Of a stretch of DNA of 24,528 nucleotides, positions 7,447-15,720 are shown piece after piece. The stretch spans positions 1-24,528 of the IMG/VR virus record IMGVR_UViG_3300032241_000279, one strand, 5' to 3'. The position numbers and the translations under genes were made by a program. Origin of the DNA: a virus. Under the pieces are notes generated by a model. It was given only the letters and a program-made list of their open reading frames with translations. It ran no database searches and was not told where the DNA came from. The stretch's first letter is position 1, and each line of letters begins with the position of its first letter.

Positions 7447-8106
7447 ATGAAAAGTTTAAAACAATACATCGCAGAAAGCGTACACACATACGATTATACA
7501 ATCAAAATTGCCGGTGATGTCACTGACAATTTTCTAGAACTTTTTACTTACAATTTAAACAAGTTCGATCCAGTTACTATTGAAAAACCAACATATACAC
7601 CTGTACAAAAAACACCATATGGATTTCCTGATTTAGAAAATCAAAGAGTTTGCATTATTAAATGTAAATTCCGTTATCCAGCAACAGAGCCAATGATTCA
7701 ACAAATGGCACAGTTGTTAGGTCATAATTTAAACATGGTGCGTGTTGTTGGTTCATATATGGATGACAGTGTTGATAATGAAGTAGTAGGTTATGAAAAT
7801 CAAATGAAGCATAGCCCAACACAAAGCATTGAAAGTGGTCCAGTTGATATGAAAAAAGTATATGCAACTAATGAGCCACAAACAAAAGCACAAAAAGATG
7901 CAAGCAAAGCATATTCAAATAGTTACCTAGACGATATTAAAAAACAAACTAAAGATGATAAGGTTAATAGTCCTTATGCAGGCAAAGAAACAAAAGATGC
8001 ATTTGACCCATTTAAGCCTTATCTTGGTGACACAAAATTAGGTAATAAAAGCCCAATGACAAACATCAGTCGCCCAAGCAAACCAAAAACTGGCGCAATG
8101 GTATAA
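7447..8106 (+). CDS. Putative internal head protein with capsid-targeting N-terminus
   Basis: The first 11 residues, MKSLKQYIAES, closely resemble the capsid-targeting peptide of T4 internal proteins (MKTYQEFIAEA in IPII/IPIII). This includes the Ile-x-Glu site cut by the gp21 prohead protease, predicted here after Glu10. Residues 15-105 look like a compact alpha/beta domain: strand YDYTIKIAG, helix DNFLELFTYNL, strand RVCIIKCKFRY, helix TEPMIQQMAQLLG, strand NMVRVVGSYM, a ferredoxin-like order. The rest (about 115-219) is Lys/Asp/Ser-rich and probably disordered. It sits between the small terminase and another protein with a targeting-like N-terminus. The family is unnamed to me; packaging into the head with DNA is inferred from the N-terminus and its neighbours. 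Confidence 0.6.
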   Translation: MKSLKQYIAESVHTYDYTIKIAGDVTDNFLELFTYNLNKFDPVTIEKPTYTPVQKTPYGFPDLENQRVCIIKCKFRYPATEPMIQQMAQLLGHNLNMVRVVGSYMDDSVDNEVVGYENQMKHSPTQSIESGPVDMKKVYATNEPQTKAQKDASKAYSNSYLDDIKKQTKDDKVNSPYAGKETKDAFDPFKPYLGDTKLGNKSPMTNISRPSKPKTGAMV

Positions 8107-8116
8107 GGAAGAAAAA

Positions 8117-10333
8117 ATGGAATTTAAAAACTGGTTACAACTTATTAACGAATCTGAAAGCCGTGCTGAAAAGGACGACAAAGCAGAAAAAGCAGCAAAG
8201 AAAGTTGCTAAAGATATTGAATATGATGAAGGTCATAAAGGCAAAGATGACGATAAAGCCGAACGTGCTGGCAAAAAAGTCAAGAAAGATATGGAATATG
8301 ATATGAAAAAGAAAAAGTCTTTAAAAGACTGGTTCGATCATATTGATGCTAATTATTTAAAAGAGGGAACTGTTGCCCCAGGTCAAAAACCACTTCCAGT
8401 TTTAGATCCACAAAACAAAACAACAGGTGCAGGATTTGTAACAAGCAATGATCCTGCTGTTCAAAACATGATTAAAAATCTTGATCCTAAAGATGTTCAA
8501 ATTGTACAAACAACAAGTTCACAAACAGGTAATACAGCCAATACAGGTAATACAGTTACCGCAAAACCAGGAACATCTCAAATGAGTGAAGAACAAGTTG
8601 ATGAAAAATGGGCAGGTGATGCTGAGATCGAAAAAACCGGCCAATATGCAGGAAAAAGCGCAGCAGAATTAAAATCAATGCTTGCTAAATTAAAGAAATC
8701 AGGCCCACATCACAAAGATAGCAAAGAAGCAAAAAGAATGCGTCAAATCAATTTTGCATTAAGAGCAAAAGGTGGTTGGAAGAAAGGCGAAGGCGCTGCT
8801 ATGAAAGAAGAATCAAAATTAGATGAAAAAGCAGTAAGTCAACAGCAACAAAAATTCATGGGCATGGTACATGCCATGCAAAAAGGCGAAAAAGTTAAAG
8901 GTGCAAGCAAAGAATTAAAAGCAGCAGCAAAAGGTATGACAAAGAAAGCAGCACACGATTATGCTGCTACAAAACGCACAGGTCTACCAAAGAAAATTAA
9001 AGAAGCCGATATTCCACCACAACAAGGTATTGATGTTGATGGTGCAGGATTAGGTGCAGGTCGTAGTAAAACTACACTTGAAACAAAGAAAACAGGAAAG
9101 GCTATGAAAAAAGCAAAAATAAATGAAAGTATGCATAAGCATAATGCAGCAAAACTTTTAGGCAAAGCACATGCTCTTGCTAAAGAAGGATATAATTGCA
9201 AGTTTGAAGATATGGAAGAAGCACGTATGTATCATGAAGGCTACAAAGAAGGTCTTGATGAATGCTATGGACAATTAATGCCTGTTGCAGGATTAGTAAA
9301 AGAAAACCCAATGCCAGCAGCAACAGTTCCAGGTATGGCAAGTCAAGCAATGCCGGCTACTATGGAAGATGATATGGCTATGGAAGATGATATGGATGAA
9401 GGCAATGCTTTCACCGCAGCACTTGCTAAAACACCAAAAGGTGGGCACTTTAGTTTAGGTGGCAAAACATTTACTGATCGTAGCAATTACGACAGCAAAA
9501 TGGACGAAACAGACATGAGTGTTTTTGAATCATGGGATAAAGAATTAAACAACTTATTAACTGAGTACAACAGCATTAATAGTCCTGTTGTTGAAGCAGA
9601 AGAAGAAACTGTAGAAGAAGCAGTAGAAGATACTGATGAGGCAGCAATTTTAATTAAGCACGCAGGTTTAGGCAAAGACCATGGTCACGAAGGTCATCAC
9701 ATGGGACATGATATTGGCGATTTACTTGCTAAATTAAGTCACGTTGAAAATCATGGTCAAGACTATGAACAAGAAACATCTGGTCAAGATGTTGAAGAAA
9801 ATTTAATGGGGCACATGAACACAGAAGAAAGTATGTGTAATGAATGTGGCATGATGGAATCAGGCTGTGGCTGTGAAAAAATGGATGAAATGCAAACACA
9901 AGATCAAAAATTATACACAGTAGCAGAAGATAATCCACCAGATGATGGTAGTCACAATGCCATGAACGCAACATTAGGCAATGCTGCTCAAAACATGGTT
10001 GCTAGTAAAACAGGCGGCGCAACACACGAAGATTTAGAAGAAGGCAAAAAATGCCCAGCATGTGGCAAAAGTCCATGTGAATGTGATGACGAAGAAGAAA
10101 CAGATGAGTCTAAGAAATTAGATGAATGGGCTAACCAAGCAGGTAGTGGTCCAGGCAAAGGTACAGATGCTCAATTCACACAAGACATTGAGTTTATGAC
10201 AAAAGTTATCAGTGGTGGTTTAAACAAACCAAAACGTGATCAAACAACATTGCCACATACTTCAACTAAACCAAGTTTAGCAGATGATAGTATGTTACAT
10301 ATATTAAAACGTTTTGATGCTACAAGTAAATAA
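8117..10333 (+). CDS. Large mosaic internal-head/prohead-core-like protein with DUF3008-like and CxxC modules
   Basis: This 738-aa, highly charged protein is built of separate modules. The N-terminus (MEFKNWLQLINES) resembles a capsid-targeting peptide with an Ile-Asn-Glu cleavage site after residue 12. A Lys/Asp-rich stretch follows, then a second similar segment (SLKDWFDHIDANYLKEG, 68-84). Residues 167-225 are a basic helical module, and 240-296 match the small DUF3008 family (QQKFMGMVHAMQKGE, AAKGMTKKAAHDYAATKRTGLPKK). Residues 335-390 (INESMHKHNAAKLLGKAHAL onward) are another helical unit. The acidic, Met/His-rich region 410-600 includes CNECGMMESGCGCEK (574-588), and 645-656 has CPACGKSPCEC. 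Further Ile/Leu-x-Glu sites could be cut by the prohead protease. AAGGAAG precedes the ATG. A scaffold or internal-protein role is inferred; no enzyme domain is seen. Confidence 0.55.
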   Translation: MEFKNWLQLINESESRAEKDDKAEKAAKKVAKDIEYDEGHKGKDDDKAERAGKKVKKDMEYDMKKKKSLKDWFDHIDANYLKEGTVAPGQKPLPVLDPQNKTTGAGFVTSNDPAVQNMIKNLDPKDVQIVQTTSSQTGNTANTGNTVTAKPGTSQMSEEQVDEKWAGDAEIEKTGQYAGKSAAELKSMLAKLKKSGPHHKDSKEAKRMRQINFALRAKGGWKKGEGAAMKEESKLDEKAVSQQQQKFMGMVHAMQKGEKVKGASKELKAAAKGMTKKAAHDYAATKRTGLPKKIKEADIPPQQGIDVDGAGLGAGRSKTTLETKKTGKAMKKAKINESMHKHNAAKLLGKAHALAKEGYNCKFEDMEEARMYHEGYKEGLDECYGQLMPVAGLVKENPMPAATVPGMASQAMPATMEDDMAMEDDMDEGNAFTAALAKTPKGGHFSLGGKTFTDRSNYDSKMDETDMSVFESWDKELNNLLTEYNSINSPVVEAEEETVEEAVEDTDEAAILIKHAGLGKDHGHEGHHMGHDIGDLLAKLSHVENHGQDYEQETSGQDVEENLMGHMNTEESMCNECGMMESGCGCEKMDEMQTQDQKLYTVAEDNPPDDGSHNAMNATLGNAAQNMVASKTGGATHEDLEEGKKCPACGKSPCECDDEEETDESKKLDEWANQAGSGPGKGTDAQFTQDIEFMTKVISGGLNKPKRDQTTLPHTSTKPSLADDSMLHILKRFDATSK

Positions 10334-10350
10334 TAGCAACAAAACTATTT

Positions 10351-10381
10351 AAAAATAGCCGGTATATCCGGCTATTTTTTT
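10351..10381 (+). terminator. Intrinsic terminator after the head-protein block
   Basis: A perfect 12-bp stem (10351-10362 with 10368-10379) has the GC-rich core TAGCCGG/CCGGCTA, a 5-nt loop, and continues into a run of T ending at 10381. It lies 18 bp after the stop codon of the 738-aa gene. The A and T flanks make it able to act on both strands, but no gene approaches from the right. Confidence 0.88.
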
Positions 10382-10406
10382 GGATATAGCGTATTCGACA
10401 ATTTAC

Positions 10407-10414
10407 GATAAATA
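10407..10414 (+). promoter_or_regulatory. Late-type promoter GATAAATA for the fibre gene
   Basis: GATAAATA lies 25 bp after the terminator and 31 nt before the fibre GTG start. The expected start near 10420 leaves an adequate leader with AGGAG at 10432-10436. Confidence 0.6.
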
Positions 10415-10445
10415 ATAGATAAGATAGTTGTAGGAGTAATTCAAG

Positions 10446-13400
10446 GTGAGCCAGCAAAACATAGATTTCGGATCGTTTCCTAATGATCCAAGTGCGGATG
10501 CAATCAGAGTTGCATTTCAAAAAGTACAAAATAACTTTACACAACTATTTACTGGGCTAGAATCACAAACAGTTTTAAGCGTTAACCAAACCCCTGGTCA
10601 AGGTATAACTGTTAATAACCCAACAGGAAACGTTGTTGTTAGCGCAAATATAGCCAATGTCAAAGTATCATCAAACACATTAGCGATTGGTATAAGTGCA
10701 GCAGCCACACAACCTCCAGTTACACAGGTTTATACTAGTTGGTCACAAAATTTAATTATTGAATTACCTAATAACCTAGCAAATATTTCAAATATAAGCG
10801 TATCTGGCAATATAACAAGTAACAATTTAACTGTAAACAATAGCATATCTACAGGAAATCTATCTGTTACTAACAATTTTACAGCAGGAAATGTCTTTGC
10901 TAATAGCGGCACAATTGGCGCAAGTTTATTAACAGGCACATTAACAACAGCAGCACAACCTAATATAACAAGTGTTGGCACATTAGGATCATTAACTGTT
11001 ACAGGTAACATTAGTGGTGCAAATTTAACAGGCAATCATTATGGTAATGGTTCTGGTCTTTCAGGCATTGTTGGATCTAATGTAACAGGCACAGTAGCAA
11101 ACGCCACATATGCAACCAGTGCTGGATCAACAACCACAGCAGGTACTGTAACAACCAACGCACAACCTAACATCACAAGCGTAGGTACATTAACAAATTT
11201 AAGTGTAACCGGTAATGTAACCGCAGGAAATTTAAAAGGCGATGGCGGAAATATTAGTAACATTGCAGGTGCTAATGTAAGTGGCACTGTAGCAAATGCA
11301 AACTATAGTACATATTCAGGAACAGCAGCAACAGCCAATAGTGTAGCAGGTGCTAATGTAACTGGATGGGTTCCAAACGCAAACATTGCTAATTTTGATG
11401 TAACTTCATTACAATCAAGTGGCAACGCATATTTAAAATTTGGTAATGCTACATCAGGTAATACATCAACAACGTCAAACGCAGTATTCGTTGCTAACAC
11501 AAGCAATGGTACATTATATGCGACAACATTTGCAGGCAATATTCAAGGATCAGGTAATAGCAATGTAGGAAATATTGGTGCAGCCGCAGGTGTGTTTACA
11601 ACTGTGGCAGGTAATTTAACTACAGCAGCACAACCAAACATTACAAGTGTAGGAACATTGACAAGTCTTGCCGTAACTGGCAACATTACAAGCGGTAATG
11701 CAAACTTAGGCAATGCTGTAACTGCTAATTACTTTATCGGCAGTGGCAATAATCTTAGCAATGTTCAGGGCGCTAATGTAACAGGCACAGTAGCAAATGC
11801 AACTTACGCAGTTAGTGCGGGATCAGCAGGAAGTGCGACCACAGCAGGTACAGTAACAACTAATGCTCAGCCTAATATTACAAGTGTAGGAACTCTTACA
11901 AGTTTAGGGGTAAGTGGTACCATCACGGCAGCCAATATTACAGCAAATACAGGGGTGTTTACTGGTAATGGTGCAAACTTAACTAACTTAACTGGTGCTA
12001 ACGTCACTGGTCAAGTTGGATATGCTAATGTGGCAAATAATGTCGCAGGTGGAAACGTAAGTGGTCAAGTAGGCAATAGTTTAATTGCAGGTACAGTATA
12101 TACAAATGCACAACCTAACATCACCAGTGTTGGTACTTTAACAAGTCTAGGCGTAAGTGGCACAGTAACTGCTGCAAATATCACAGCAAATACAGGAGTA
12201 TTTACAGGTAATGCCAACGGCTTAAGTTCATTACAAGGTGCTAATCTTGTTGGAACAATTAATAGCACAACATTAGGTAATAGCACTTTATATGTAGGCA
12301 CAACTGCCATTTCATTAGCAAGAGCAAGCGCAAGCCAATCATTAACTGGCATAACAAGTATTGATGGTTATGCTAGTACAGTAAGCACTAACGCACAACC
12401 TAATATTACAAGTGTTGGTACACTAAGTTCATTAGCAGTAACAGCAAACATAACTTCAGGAAATGTTTATGCTAATTCAGGTACCATTGGCGCAAATCTA
12501 TTAACAGGTACATTAACAACTAATGCACAGCCAAATATTACAAGTGTTGGTACACTTACAAGTGTAACAGCAACAGGCAATGTCATAGCAGGTAATGTAT
12601 ACTCAAATTCAGGAATTATACAAGCAGAATACTTAAAAGGTGATGGTAGTAACATTAGTAATATTTCTATTGCTGCAGGTTCATATATTATTAATGGCAC
12701 CAGTAATGCGTCATTGGACCCAAGTGGCAACTTTAACGTAAAAGTTGCAGGTACTGCAAATGTATTGCAAGTAACAAATAGTGGTGCTATTATAACTGGA
12801 ACAGCCAATGTGTCTTCTGATTTAACAGCAGGCAATGTAATATCTAACAACGTTACGGCGAACAATTTTACAGGTAATATCGTAACAGCAAACCAAGCAA
12901 ATATAACAAACGTTGGAACACTGACACAATTAAATGTATCTGGATTAAGTAATCTTGGTCCAGTTTCTAATGTCACAATAACAGGTGGTGGCGCAAACTA
13001 TTTCTTAATGACAAATGGTTCAGGTGGATTAACTTGGAACAATGCTACATTAATACCAGTTGCAGGTTCAAACACACAAGTCGCATATAACAATGCTGGC
13101 AGTTTTGGCGCAAGTGCAGCCTTCACATTCAATCAATCAAGTAATTTATTAACAGTAAATGGTAATGGTAATTTTGGTAATTTATTAGCAAGTCAAATAA
13201 ATGCTAGTGCAAACGTAACTGCGCCAGTATTCATTAGTAATGTGGCAAATGGCACAGCACCACTTGTTATAAATTCACAATCAAGAATTGCTAACTTAAA
13301 CGCAGATTACGTTGATGGATATCAAACAGATTTAGGTGCTAATGCCAACACAATTACTATACGTGATAGTAACGCAAGTATTACAGCAAATATATTTTAT

Positions 13401-15083
13401 GGTAAATTCCCTGGTGCTAACGTAACTGGCACCGTAGCAAACGCAAACTATAGCATATATTCTGGAACAGTGGTAACAAATGCTCAACCTAATATTACAA
13501 GTGTTGGTACGCTTTCAAGTTTAGCAGTAACAGCAAATATTACAAGTGGTAATGTTTATGCAAATAGTGGTATAATTGGCGCTGCTCACTTTGTAGGTGA
13601 GGCAGGCAATTTAAGCAATATTCAAGGTGGAAACGTAAGTGGCGCAGTAACATACGCAACTACAGCAAATAACGTAGCGGGTGGCAACGTAACAGGCGCA
13701 GTAGCAAGCGCAAGTGCGTTATTATCAAATACAAGCAGCGCAACTACAGCATATCCTACATTTGTTACAAGTAGTAGCAATGGTTATAGTGAAAACTATA
13801 TTAATAGTTCACTTAGTGCGAACCTAGCCAATGGTGCTTTAATTGCTACTACATTTGCCGGTAATGCTACAACTGCTGGCACAGTAACAACAAATGCTCA
13901 GCCAAACATTACAAGTGTTGGCACATTGACATCATTAACTGTAACAGGAAAAGTAAGTGCCGGACAGTTACAAGGTGATGGCGGAAATATAAGCAATGTT
14001 CAAGGTGGCAATGTTAGTGGCGCAGTTACTTACGCTACAACCGCCAACAGTGTAGCAGGTGGTAATGTCAGTGGTGCAGTCGCATACGCAACTACAGCAA
14101 ACTCAGTTGCTGGCGCAAACGTTTCAGGTGCAGTAGCATACGCAACTACAGCGAACGCAGTAGCGGGCGCCAACGTAAGTGGTACTGTTGCAAGTGCAAA
14201 CAACTCAAGTTATTTAGGTGGAGTTGCAGCCGCAAGTTATCTACAAGTAACAGGCACAGGTAGTTCATTAACAGCAATTAACGGTGCTAATGTCACAGGC
14301 ACAGTAGCAAATGCCACATATGCAACAAGTGCAGGTAGTGCCACATCAGCAACTAGTGCTACAACTGCCGGCACTGTAACTACTGCTGCTCAACCAAACA
14401 TTACAAGTGTAGGCACTTTAAGTAGCCTTGCTGTAACTGGTAATATTTCAGGTTCTAATATTATTGCGAACTCAGGCGGTGCGCACTATGGTTCAGGTTC
14501 TGGCTTAACAAGTATTCCTGGTGCTAATATTACAGGTACTATTAACTCAACAACATTAGGAAACAGTACTGTTTATATTGGTACTACAGGTATTGCATTG
14601 AATCGTGCAAGTGCAAGCCAATCACTTACAGGTATTGCAAGTATTGATGGATATGCAAGTACAGTAAGTACAAATGCACAGCCAAACATTACAAGTGTAG
14701 GAACATTAACTTCGTTAAACAGTAGTGGTAATATTACAGGACCTAGTGTCATCGCAAACACTGGATACTTTGTACCAAGTGTAACTACAAACATAAGTGC
14801 AGCAGGAACTGTACAAAGTAATGCCACAGCAATTACATCTCAAATAAATGTTGTATCAACTGTAGCAAGCGGAAGTGGAGTAGTGTTCCCAACACCAACT
14901 GCAGGCATACGTATTACAATTATAAATACTTCTGCAAATGCGTTGGCTGTATACCCAGCAGTTAATGGACAAATTAACAACTTAGGTGCAAATGTTGCGT
15001 ATTCATTAGCAGCAGGCGACAGACTTGATTTTCAATCAGTAACTACTACACAGTGGTATACATTGAACGCAACTTACGGATAA
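10446..15083 (+). CDS. Giant repetitive tail fibre / adhesin-like virion protein
   Basis: This 1545-aa protein starts at GTG with AGGAG 9 nt upstream. The N-terminus (NIDFGSFPNDPSADAIR, then FQKVQNNFTQLF, residues 5-36) is the short helical head seen on marine phage tail proteins and probably anchors it to the virion. The body is low-complexity Gly/Ala/Asn/Thr/Ser/Val beta-repeat: AQPNITSVGTL occurs eleven times exactly, each followed by a strand such as TSLAVTGNITSG, plus one degenerate copy (QANITNVGTL). NVSGAV-x-YATTAN units are interspersed. The last 100 residues (SNATAITSQINVVSTVASG, then a PTAGIRITIINTSANALAVYPA region and QWYTL) differ from the repeats and look like a C-terminal trimerising or receptor-binding cap. 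It is likely a trimeric fibre contacting the host surface; receptor unknown. Confidence 0.8.
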   Translation: MSQQNIDFGSFPNDPSADAIRVAFQKVQNNFTQLFTGLESQTVLSVNQTPGQGITVNNPTGNVVVSANIANVKVSSNTLAIGISAAATQPPVTQVYTSWSQNLIIELPNNLANISNISVSGNITSNNLTVNNSISTGNLSVTNNFTAGNVFANSGTIGASLLTGTLTTAAQPNITSVGTLGSLTVTGNISGANLTGNHYGNGSGLSGIVGSNVTGTVANATYATSAGSTTTAGTVTTNAQPNITSVGTLTNLSVTGNVTAGNLKGDGGNISNIAGANVSGTVANANYSTYSGTAATANSVAGANVTGWVPNANIANFDVTSLQSSGNAYLKFGNATSGNTSTTSNAVFVANTSNGTLYATTFAGNIQGSGNSNVGNIGAAAGVFTTVAGNLTTAAQPNITSVGTLTSLAVTGNITSGNANLGNAVTANYFIGSGNNLSNVQGANVTGTVANATYAVSAGSAGSATTAGTVTTNAQPNITSVGTLTSLGVSGTITAANITANTGVFTGNGANLTNLTGANVTGQVGYANVANNVAGGNVSGQVGNSLIAGTVYTNAQPNITSVGTLTSLGVSGTVTAANITANTGVFTGNANGLSSLQGANLVGTINSTTLGNSTLYVGTTAISLARASASQSLTGITSIDGYASTVSTNAQPNITSVGTLSSLAVTANITSGNVYANSGTIGANLLTGTLTTNAQPNITSVGTLTSVTATGNVIAGNVYSNSGIIQAEYLKGDGSNISNISIAAGSYIINGTSNASLDPSGNFNVKVAGTANVLQVTNSGAIITGTANVSSDLTAGNVISNNVTANNFTGNIVTANQANITNVGTLTQLNVSGLSNLGPVSNVTITGGGANYFLMTNGSGGLTWNNATLIPVAGSNTQVAYNNAGSFGASAAFTFNQSSNLLTVNGNGNFGNLLASQINASANVTAPVFISNVANGTAPLVINSQSRIANLNADYVDGYQTDLGANANTITIRDSNASITANIFYGKFPGANVTGTVANANYSIYSGTVVTNAQPNITSVGTLSSLAVTANITSGNVYANSGIIGAAHFVGEAGNLSNIQGGNVSGAVTYATTANNVAGGNVTGAVASASALLSNTSSATTAYPTFVTSSSNGYSENYINSSLSANLANGALIATTFAGNATTAGTVTTNAQPNITSVGTLTSLTVTGKVSAGQLQGDGGNISNVQGGNVSGAVTYATTANSVAGGNVSGAVAYATTANSVAGANVSGAVAYATTANAVAGANVSGTVASANNSSYLGGVAAASYLQVTGTGSSLTAINGANVTGTVANATYATSAGSATSATSATTAGTVTTAAQPNITSVGTLSSLAVTGNISGSNIIANSGGAHYGSGSGLTSIPGANITGTINSTTLGNSTVYIGTTGIALNRASASQSLTGIASIDGYASTVSTNAQPNITSVGTLTSLNSSGNITGPSVIANTGYFVPSVTTNISAAGTVQSNATAITSQINVVSTVASGSGVVFPTPTAGIRITIINTSANALAVYPAVNGQINNLGANVAYSLAAGDRLDFQSVTTTQWYTLNATYG
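10940..14712 (+). repeat. Fibre repeat region: eleven exact AQPNITSVGTL units
   Basis: The exact 11-residue unit occurs eleven times at irregular spacing, typically preceded by TTN/TTA and followed by a TSL-x-V-(T/S)-G beta strand; one diverged copy lies near 12893-12926. All eleven exact copies use different codon combinations (for example gcacaacctaatataaca and gctcaaccaaacattaca at the first six codons). The repetition is therefore far stronger in protein than in DNA. Confidence 0.9.
14004..14165 (+). repeat. Three tandem 54-bp (18-residue) units in the fibre gene
   Basis: Three consecutive in-frame units read G(G/A)NVSGAV(T/A)YATTAN(S/A)VA at 14004-14057, 14058-14111 and 14112-14165, then decay into GANVSGTVASAN. 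A related single unit occurs near 13627-13680. Codons differ between copies. Confidence 0.85.
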
Positions 15084-15101
15084 TAAAGGAGAACATATCC
15101 A

Positions 15102-15719
15102 ATGGTAACAGTAGATTTATTACAAAAATTGTGTCCAAAAACAAAGCACGACACATTAGCAGAGTTTGTTGACGCATTAAACACAGAATGCGCAAACTAT
15201 AGTATTAACACACCACAACGCATGGCAGGTTTTTTAGCACAAGTAGCACACGAAAGTGGTGACTTTAACTTTGTTAAAGAAAACTTAAACTATAGTGCTG
15301 ATGGTTTACAAAAGATTTTCCAAAAGTATTTCCCAGATGCCGACACAGCAAATGCTTATGCTCGTAATCCACAAAAGATTGCTAACAAAGTATACGCAAG
15401 TCGTATGGGCAATGGTGATGAGGCAAGCGGTGACGGCTACAAATTTTGTGGTCGCGGACTAATTCAATTAACTGGCAAAGACAATTATACTAAATTCGCA
15501 GCGTCATTAGGCAAATCATTAGATGACACCGTAGCATTTTTAGAAACAACAGAAGGCGCTGTAGCCAGTGCTGCTTGGTTCTGGAACACACATGGTCTTA
15601 ATGACATTGCTGATAAAGGTGATATCTTAACAATGACTAAGCGTATCAATGGTGGTACAATTGGCCTTGATGATAGAACAGCAAAGTATAACGCAGCCTT
15701 AGCTATACTACAAGGATAA
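15102..15719 (+). CDS. GH19-type endolysin (chitinase-like muralytic enzyme)
   Basis: This 205-aa protein belongs to the glycoside hydrolase 19 superfamily, which in phages degrades peptidoglycan at lysis. Expected landmarks appear in order: FLAQVAHESGDF (44-55) with catalytic-acid candidate Glu51, KENLNYSADGLQKIF (59-73) with second-acid candidate Glu60, and the substrate-cleft block KFCGRGLIQLTGKDNY (114-129). AASAAWFW-like helix residues 154-161 and the C-terminal TKRINGGTIGLDDR (179-192) complete the fold. There is no signal peptide or transmembrane segment, so export would need a holin; a two-helix membrane protein lies about 8.5 kb downstream. AGGAG precedes the ATG. It sits between the fibre gene and the Ig-like structural gene, so it could instead be a tail-associated lysozyme, but no fused tail domain is seen. 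Confidence 0.88.
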   Translation: MVTVDLLQKLCPKTKHDTLAEFVDALNTECANYSINTPQRMAGFLAQVAHESGDFNFVKENLNYSADGLQKIFQKYFPDADTANAYARNPQKIANKVYASRMGNGDEASGDGYKFCGRGLIQLTGKDNYTKFAASLGKSLDDTVAFLETTEGAVASAAWFWNTHGLNDIADKGDILTMTKRINGGTIGLDDRTAKYNAALAILQG

Positions 15720-15720
15720 G

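Noticed and set aside
10940-14712. CRISPR-like or DNA-level repeat array
   Set aside because: Repeats are in frame, irregularly spaced and conserved only as peptide, so they are protein repeats of a fibre.
10730-14827. Several long minus-strand open frames across the fibre gene
   Set aside because: They mirror the repeated Val/Ala/Thr codons of the plus-strand fibre (each contains PTLVMLGCA-type antisense of the NITSVGTL repeat), have no ribosome sites and overlap a clearly real gene.
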